Shown: one piece after another, positions 59,205 through 64,000 of the stretch
Numbering within the stretch: the stretch's first letter is position 1
How the letters are laid out: the number at the start of each line of letters is the position of its first letter
DNA from: Adlercreutzia faecimuris
GTDB lineage: Bacteria > Actinomycetota > Coriobacteriia > Coriobacteriales > Eggerthellaceae
Direction of reading: 5' to 3'
Length of the DNA stretch: 64,000 bases
Assembly: GCF_022669055.1 (NCBI RefSeq)
Contig: NZ_JAJMLW010000003.1
Coordinates: 62,001 to 126,000 of the forward strand
Translations under genes and position numbers: made by a program
Notes under the pieces: model-generated
What the model was told of the DNA's origin: nothing
Database searches by the model: none
Seen by the model: only the letters and a program-made list of their open reading frames with translations

Positions 59205-60131
59205 ATGGATGCCCGTGATTCCCATGATCCGGCCGCCGCGCCGCTGATGTTTCCCGAGCCCCTGCGCGAGGGGGTCATCCTCGCGCGCCCCAACCGCTTC
59301 ATCATGGACGTGGCGCTGGCGGAGGAGGGCGCGGAGGACGCGCGGAACGCGGCGCTGACGGGGGAGGGCGCGGAGGACGCGCGGAACGCGGCGCTGACGG
59401 GGGAGGACGCAGCGGGCACCCCCGGCTCGCCGCCGCCCGGCGACCTTGCGCCTGGCGCGCCCGGCGCCGCCGCGCCCGGCGCCCGCGTCGTGCGGTGCCA
59501 CTGCCCGGCGGTGTCGCGCATCGGCGGGCTCGACCTGGCGGGGCGCCCGTGCCTCGTCTCCGACAGCCACAACCCCAAGCGCAAGCTGCCGCTCACCGTG
59601 GAGGCGTTCTCCCTCGACGAGCCCGCCGCGCCCGCCAAGCGCTGGATCGGCATCAACCAGAACGCGTCCAACCGCTACGTCGAGCACTTCCTGCGCGCCG
59701 GCGCCCTCGAGCCCATCGCCGGGCGCCCGCGCGAGGTGCGCCGCGAGGTGCCGCTCGGGTCGTCGCGCCTCGACTTCCTCGTGGACGACCGCCTGTACCT
59801 GGAGGTCAAGACGCCGCTCGTGCAGATCCAGACCGCCGTGCCCGACTACGTGCCGCGCCTGCCCGAGGCGCCCTTCTCGTCCACCGAGCGCTCGCTGCGC
59901 CACCTGCGCGAGCTGGCCGCGTCGCTCTCCGACCACGAGCGCGCCGTCATCCTCTACTGCCTGTACTACCGCAACGACGGCTTCCGCTTCTACCACGGCA
60001 CCACCTACGACGAGGTGCTGGCCACCGTCGACGCCTGCCGCGCCGCCGGCGTGGAGCTGTGGCAGGCCGACTTCGAGGTCACGCCCGAATCCATCGCCCT
60101 GCGCCGCTGCTTCCCGCTTGAGGAGTGGTAA
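59205..60131 (+). CDS. sfsA: SfsA-like DNA/RNA nuclease family protein with an expanded loop
   Basis: 308 residues, longer than the usual 230-240. The OB-fold opening LREGVILARPNRFIMDVAL is followed by a roughly 60-residue Ala/Gly/Pro insert that contains a 13-residue tandem repeat (EGAEDARNAALTG), then the fold resumes at RVVRCHCPAVSRI. The nuclease core has SRLDFLVDDRLYLEVKTPLV (PD-(D/E)xK-like: Asp, Glu and Lys) and AVILYCLYYRNDGFRF. SfsA was first known as a sugar-fermentation stimulator and resembles nucleases. Start 59205 has no strong ribosome site. Confidence 0.87.
   Translation: MDARDSHDPAAAPLMFPEPLREGVILARPNRFIMDVALAEEGAEDARNAALTGEGAEDARNAALTGEDAAGTPGSPPPGDLAPGAPGAAAPGARVVRCHCPAVSRIGGLDLAGRPCLVSDSHNPKRKLPLTVEAFSLDEPAAPAKRWIGINQNASNRYVEHFLRAGALEPIAGRPREVRREVPLGSSRLDFLVDDRLYLEVKTPLVQIQTAVPDYVPRLPEAPFSSTERSLRHLRELAASLSDHERAVILYCLYYRNDGFRFYHGTTYDEVLATVDACRAAGVELWQADFEVTPESIALRRCFPLEEW
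59325..59402 (+). repeat. 39-bp tandem repeat inside sfsA
   Basis: Two 39-bp copies (59325-59363 and 59364-59402) beginning GAGGGCGCGGAGGACGCGCG, with a third partial copy (GAGGAC) following. In frame: adds 13 residues per unit. Copy number likely varies among strains. Confidence 0.8.
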
Positions 60132-60141
60132 GGTCCCGCCG

Positions 60142-61503
60142 CTACGCGGCCGTCGCGGGGTCGCCGGCGGCCGGCTTCCCCTCTTCCCCGTCCCCTCCGC
60201 GGCGCTCGGGGATCAGGAAGATGAACACGAGCGAGCTGACCAGCAGCAGGAACGGGTAGAACAGGAACGGGATGATCTGGAACGCCGTCACCGCGAAGCC
60301 GAGCTCGGTGCAGGCGCTGATGGCCACGAGCATCTGGGCGCCGTAGGGGATGACGCCCTGGAAGACGCAGGAGAACGTGTCGAGGATCGACGCCGTCTTG
60401 CGCCGCGAGATGCCGTAGGTCTCGGCCATGTCGCGGGCGATGGGGTTGGCCATGACGATGGCCACGGTGTTGTTGGCCGTGGCGATATCCATGGCGCCCA
60501 CGAGCAGCCCCATGCCCAGCTGGCCGCCCTTACGCCCCTTGAACAGGCGCTTGATGCCGTTGAGCAGCGCGGTGAAGCCGCCGTACTCGCGGATGAGCGC
60601 GCAGATGGCGCTCACCAGCACGGCCACCATGGTGGTCTCGAACATGCCCGCGGCGCCGGTGCCCATGTTGCCCAAAAGGTCGGTGGGCGCCGTGACGCCG
60701 GTGGCCACCACGATGATCGAGCCCGACACGATGCCCAGCAGAAGCACGATGAACACGTTGATGCCGATGATGCCGCCCACCAGCACGATGAGGTAGGGGA
60801 TGAGCTCGACCAGCTCGTAGTCGTGGGTCACGGTGCCGGCCAGGTCGGTGTTGAGCGACAGCGCCAGGATGATGACGAGCGTCACGAGGGCGGCCGGCAG
60901 GGCTATCTTGAAGTTCTCGCGGAACTTGTCCTTCATCTGGCAGCCCTGGCCCTGGCAGGCGGCGATGGTGGTGTCGGATATGAACGACAGGTTGTCGCCG
61001 AACATCGCGCCGCCCATGACCGACGCCACGCACAGAGGCAGGCTGAAGCCCGACGCGGCCGACACGGCCACGGCGATGGGGGTGATGAGCGTGATGGTGC
61101 CCACCGACGTGCCCATGGACAGTGACACGAAGCAGCTCACCACGAACAGCACCGCCACCGAGTACTCGGCCGGGATGATGGAGAGCATGAGGTAGGCGAC
61201 CGACTCGGCCGAGTCGCGGCCGACCGTGCCGACGAACACGCCGGCGGCCATGAAGATGAGGATCATGGTGACGATGGTCTTGTCACCGATGCCGCGGCCC
61301 ATGATGGCGAGCTTGTCGTCGAAGGGCAGCGCGCGGTTCTGGAAGCACGCCACCAGAAGCGCGATGAGGAAGATCACCACGATGGGGATGTTGTAGAACC
61401 CCATGGGGATGCCCATGCCGTACTCGAACAGAATGCCAAGCCCCAGGTACAGCACCAGGAACACGCCGATGGGCAGCAGCGCCCGAACTCTTCCCTTTTC
61501 CAT
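60142..61503 (-). CDS. NhaC-family Na+/H+ antiporter-like permease
   Basis: 453 residues, about 11-12 membrane helices. NhaC-family features are GIGDKTIVTMILIFMAAGVF, SLSMGTSVGTITLITPIA (charged-pair and Thr-rich region of helix 5), GAMFGDNLSFISDTTIAA and IATANNTVAIVMANPIARD. Such carriers exchange Na+ for H+, malate or other small anions. The start ATG 61503 has a weak site. Convergent with sfsA, 10 bases from its stop. Substrate other than Na+ cannot be ruled out. Confidence 0.87.
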   Translation of the reverse strand: MEKGRVRALLPIGVFLVLYLGLGILFEYGMGIPMGFYNIPIVVIFLIALLVACFQNRALPFDDKLAIMGRGIGDKTIVTMILIFMAAGVFVGTVGRDSAESVAYLMLSIIPAEYSVAVLFVVSCFVSLSMGTSVGTITLITPIAVAVSAASGFSLPLCVASVMGGAMFGDNLSFISDTTIAACQGQGCQMKDKFRENFKIALPAALVTLVIILALSLNTDLAGTVTHDYELVELIPYLIVLVGGIIGINVFIVLLLGIVSGSIIVVATGVTAPTDLLGNMGTGAAGMFETTMVAVLVSAICALIREYGGFTALLNGIKRLFKGRKGGQLGMGLLVGAMDIATANNTVAIVMANPIARDMAETYGISRRKTASILDTFSCVFQGVIPYGAQMLVAISACTELGFAVTAFQIIPFLFYPFLLLVSSLVFIFLIPERRGGDGEEGKPAAGDPATAA

Positions 61504-61796
61504 CTTCGCCCCGTCCGTCGGTGATAAGCGTACAGCCGCCTATCTTACACCACCGCCGCCCGGGCCCGGCCCGCGCCGCCATGCGCGTTCCCGCGCGCCG
61601 GCTATCGCCCCAAGCGCACACGGGGTGCGCGAGACACGCGAACGCGAGCCCGCGCCCAGCGCGGGGTGGGGCGAGTGGGACAAGCGCGGAAACGCGGGCG
61701 GTGCGGGGACGTGGGGATGGGGGCGCAAAGAGGGGGCGGGGCGACGTGGCCCCGCCCCCGGCGGCATGGCTTTGCGTGGGGCGGCCCGCCCGGCGC

Positions 61797-62336
61797 CTAG
61801 TAGTTGGTGGCGCGGATCTGGAAGTAGGCCTGCGGGTGGGCGCAGACGGGGCACTCCTCGGGAGCCTCGGTGCCGATGTGCAGGTGGCCGCAGACGGTGC
61901 AGTACCACACCTGCACCTGCTCGCGCTTGAACACCTCGTCGTTGGCGATGCGCTCGGCCAGCACGTCGAAGCGCTCCTGGTGGCTCTTCTCGATGGCGGC
62001 CAGGCCGTCGAAGAAGTCGCCGAGCTCGGCGAAGCCCTCGTCGCGCGCCACCTTCGCGAACTCCTTGTACTGGACGTCCCACTCGTAGTGCTCGGAGTCG
62101 TGCGCCAGCTTGAGGCACTCGGGCGTGGGCGGGGTGCCGCCGTCGTGCAGCTTCTTGAACAGGAGCTTCGCGTGGTGCAGCTCGTTGTCGGCGGTCTCCT
62201 GGAAGAGGTTGGATATCTGGACGTAGCCGTCCTTCTTGGCCTGCTGGCCGTAGAACACGTACTCGACGTAGGCCAGGGCCTCGGCGTTGAGGGCGGTCTC
62301 GATGTTCTTCCACGACTGGGAATCCTGCAGCTTCAT
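61797..62336 (-). CDS. rbr: rubrerythrin
   Basis: 179 residues from ATG 62336, site AAGGAG. The di-iron four-helix domain has EALAYVEYVFYGQQA, ETADNELHHAKLL and a second pair in EKSHQERFDVLAERI. A rubredoxin-type zinc/iron knuckle closes it: VWYCTVCGHLHIGTEAPEEC and PVCAHPQAYF. It reduces peroxide in the cytoplasm of an anaerobe. Followed upstream by the MerR/TipA-like regulator; no direct operon. Confidence 0.93.
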   Translation of the reverse strand: MKLQDSQSWKNIETALNAEALAYVEYVFYGQQAKKDGYVQISNLFQETADNELHHAKLLFKKLHDGGTPPTPECLKLAHDSEHYEWDVQYKEFAKVARDEGFAELGDFFDGLAAIEKSHQERFDVLAERIANDEVFKREQVQVWYCTVCGHLHIGTEAPEECPVCAHPQAYFQIRATNY

Positions 62337-62436
62337 GGCATCTCCTTCCGCATGATGGCGTGACGGGGCCATCATGCGCGCGGGGCGATGCGCTGAGGGT
62401 CGCGGTCAGGATTTGGGGCCGGCAAGGCGGGCGGGG

Positions 62437-63306
62437 CTAGGCGGCGCACCAGGCGGCGATGGCGTCGCGCAGGAAGGCGGTGGCGCCGGGGCCCGCGGCG
62501 TCGTCGTAGTAGCGGGTGAAGCGCGCGTCGGCCACGTAGCCGTCGGCGAGCGCCGCATGGGCCTCCCGCGTGTAGGCGCCCTCGCCCCAGTGGAGGGCGA
62601 GCCAGCGGCCGTGCATCTCGGCCAGGGCGCGGGCCTCGGGGCCGGCCGGGTCGCCGGCGCCGTCGGCGAAGGCGGCGCGCAGCTGGTCGAGCACCGCCTC
62701 GCCCAGGGCCTCGCGGTCGTTCCAGGCGTCCTCGTCCAGGGCGAGCGTCCTCTCGTTGGCGGCGTCGACGGCCGCGTCGCCCCAGCGCTCGCGGGCCTCG
62801 GCGCCGTAGGCCTTCTCGTTGTCCTCGACGGCCTGGCGCTTCAGGCCCTCGAATCGCTCGTGATCGGTCATGATGGTTTCTCCTTCCAGGGCGGCGATGG
62901 TCTTCTCCACCGTGCCCATCAGGGTGTTCAGTTGCTCTTGCTGCGCGCGCAGGGTGGCAAGGCGGGCGCGGAGCGCCGCGGCGCGGTCGAAGCCCGGGTC
63001 GTCCAGGCTGCGGCGGATGTCGCCGAGCGCCAGCCCGCAGGCGCGGAACAGCAGGATGTGCTGCAGCCGCTCCACCTGGTCGGGGCCGTAGCGGCGGTAC
63101 CCGCTCGCGTCCCGCGCCGGCGCCAGCAGGCCCTCGGCCTCGTAGTGGTGCAGGGCGCGTACCGTCACGCCGGCCAGATCCGCCAGCGCCCCGGCCGTGT
63201 AGCCGCCCGCCGGGGCGGCGGAGGCGGGCGCGTCGCCGGGGGCCGCGGGGCGGGCGGCGGCGCGGGATGCGGGGGCGGCGGTGCCGCGCGGGGTCGTCTG
63301 TGCCAT
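62437..63306 (-). CDS. MerR-family regulator with TipAS-like drug-binding domain
   Basis: 289 residues from ATG 63306, site AAGGAG. A low-complexity N-terminal tail is followed by the MerR HTH (YTAGALADLAGVTVRALHHY, SGYRRYGPDQVERL) at about 35-105, a coiled coil (about 115-142), and a C-terminal TipAS domain (FEGLKRQAVEDNEKAYGAEA, GRWLALHWGEGAYTREAHAA). TipA proteins bind thiopeptide-like or other drugs and twist the promoter to activate it. Autoregulation is likely: the promoter at 63334-63364 has the 19-bp spacer with a dyad. Confidence 0.9.
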   Translation of the reverse strand: MAQTTPRGTAAPASRAAARPAAPGDAPASAAPAGGYTAGALADLAGVTVRALHHYEAEGLLAPARDASGYRRYGPDQVERLQHILLFRACGLALGDIRRSLDDPGFDRAAALRARLATLRAQQEQLNTLMGTVEKTIAALEGETIMTDHERFEGLKRQAVEDNEKAYGAEARERWGDAAVDAANERTLALDEDAWNDREALGEAVLDQLRAAFADGAGDPAGPEARALAEMHGRWLALHWGEGAYTREAHAALADGYVADARFTRYYDDAAGPGATAFLRDAIAAWCAA

Positions 63307-63333
63307 GGGGCTCCTTTCCTCTTGCCGGGGACA

Positions 63334-63364
63334 AGCATAGACCCTCACGTTACGTGAGGGTCAA
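63334..63364 (-). promoter_or_regulatory. MerR-type promoter with 19-bp spacer and operator dyad
   Basis: On the minus strand TTGACC (63359-63364), 19 bases, TATGCT (63334-63339). The spacer is mostly the dyad ACCCTCACGT/ACGTGAGGGT (63341-63361). The long spacer is what MerR-family proteins correct by twisting DNA, so it is controlled by the adjacent gene. Confidence 0.8.
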
Positions 63365-63543
63365 GGGGGAGTTTCGGGTTTTTCGAGTCGGGGGTATCGG
63401 GCGCTGCCGGGGCCGCGCGCCTCGCCCTTCCCGTCCGCGCCGAAATAGGGGGGGCGCGGGCGCAGGAGCGCGCCCCATTTGCCTTCGCGGCGCCGGTGGG
63501 GGACAATGGGCGCCATCCCGGCCCCTCGCAAAAGGATCCCCCC

Positions 63544-63816
63544 ATGGCAGCTCTCACCGACCTTCCCAACATCGGTCCCCATGCCACCGATCAGCTGCGC
63601 GCCGTCGGCATCGACGCGCCTGATCAGCTGGTGGCGATCGGCGCCAAGGAGGCGTGGCTGCGCATGCAGGCCGTCGATCCCGGCGTGTGCCTCCACCAGC
63701 TCCAGGCGCTCGAGGGCGCCGTCCTCGGCATCCCCAAGGCGCGCCTCAGCCCCGAGCGCAAGGCCGAGCTCAAGGCCTTCGTCGCCGCGCACCGCCCCGC
63801 GAAGGACGCGCGATGA
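63544..63816 (+). CDS. TfoX C-terminal domain-like protein
   Basis: 90 residues from ATG 63544, site [26 protein letters not shown] and [20 protein letters not shown] form the helix-hairpin-helix fold of the TfoX/Sxy C-terminal domain, and [20 protein letters not shown] completes it. The N-terminal TfoX domain is missing, as in many short homologues. Role unproven; possibly DNA binding. Its stop overlaps dtd by 4 bases (ATGA), so both are co-translated. Confidence 0.87.
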   Translation: MAALTDLPNIGPHATDQLRAVGIDAPDQLVAIGAKEAWLRMQAVDPGVCLHQLQALEGAVLGIPKARLSPERKAELKAFVAAHRPAKDAR

Positions 63817-64000
63817 GGGCCGTCATCCAGTGCGTCAGCGAGGCGCGCGTGACCGTCGACGGGCGCGTCACCGGCGAGATCGGGCCCGGGTTCCTCATCC
63901 TGCTGGGCGTCGGGCACGGCGACACCGAGGCCGAGGCCGACCGCCTCTGGCGCAAGGTGTCGCGCCTGCGCGTGTTCGACGACGCCGACGGCAAGACCAA
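63813..64000 (+). CDS. dtd: D-aminoacyl-tRNA deacylase, 5' part
   Basis: Starts at ATG 63813 inside the TfoX-like stop and runs off the right edge after 62 codons. [40 protein letters not shown] and [11 protein letters not shown] are typical Dtd N-terminal motifs. Dtd removes D-amino acids from mischarged tRNA. The end of the gene is beyond the window. Confidence 0.92.
   Translation, partial: MRAVIQCVSEARVTVDGRVTGEIGPGFLILLGVGHGDTEAEADRLWRKVSRLRVFDDADGKT

Overview
The window reads as chromosome of a high-GC anaerobic actinobacterium, most likely Coriobacteriia / Eggerthellaceae (relatives of Eggerthella, Gordonibacter, Adlercreutzia). The reasons are the very GC-rich host genes, a Tat-exported DMSO-reductase-type operon beside a membrane-LuxR regulator, a pyrogallol-transhydroxylase-like molybdoenzyme, rubrerythrin, and a cell-wall protein with an IPQTG sorting signal. 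No rRNA or tRNA gene was recognised. The genus call is inference.

Region 1 (1-11.4 kb) is an integrated mobile element of lower GC. It has an excisionase-type HTH gene and the first codons of the next gene (probably the integrase), a DUF4238 protein, a Y-family DNA polymerase behind an SOS box, and several uncharacterised small acidic proteins. It also carries a single gene that joins a serpin to an ADP-ribosylglycohydrolase, a DUF3800 protein, and an AT-rich end with repeated TTTGTACTCA motifs. Three intergenic gaps share one dyad operator.

Region 2 (11.4-21 kb) is a defence island. It holds an AT-rich reverse transcriptase of the defence (DRT/UG) type with a foldable RNA upstream, a GIY-YIG/DUF2075 nuclease-helicase, two CRISPR arrays with different I-C-like repeats but the same leader end and no cas genes, a decayed third array, and a type II restriction-modification pair (HTH-fused C5 methyltransferase and PmeII-like endonuclease). 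A 345-bp copy of the methyltransferase 3' end and a roughly 470-bp copy of a CRISPR trailer show repeated recombination here.

Region 3 (21-34.5 kb) is anaerobic respiration and sensing: a membrane LuxR gene broken by an in-frame TGA, divergent from dmsABC, then a TorD-like chaperone, a second DmsC-like anchor, a DUF362 protein, a hybrid histidine kinase and an MFS exporter. A thioredoxin-like gene remnant marks the insertion point of an AbiEi/AbiEii toxin-antitoxin module (34.6-36.3 kb).

Region 4 (36.3-64 kb) is mainly core genome: a sortase-anchored surface protein, thiamine salvage (thiamine-binding protein and ThiM), and a LysR-divergent operon for an AthL/AthS-like molybdoenzyme with two SLC13-type transporters. 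It continues with a peptide-deformylase-like protein lacking the catalytic Glu, a HelD-like ATPase, an ABC exporter, an amino-acid permease, a Ski2-like helicase beside a 175-bp inverted-repeat element, thioredoxin, SfsA with an expanded insert, an NhaC-type antiporter, rubrerythrin, a TipA-like MerR regulator with a textbook 19-bp-spacer promoter, a TfoX-C-like protein and the start of dtd.
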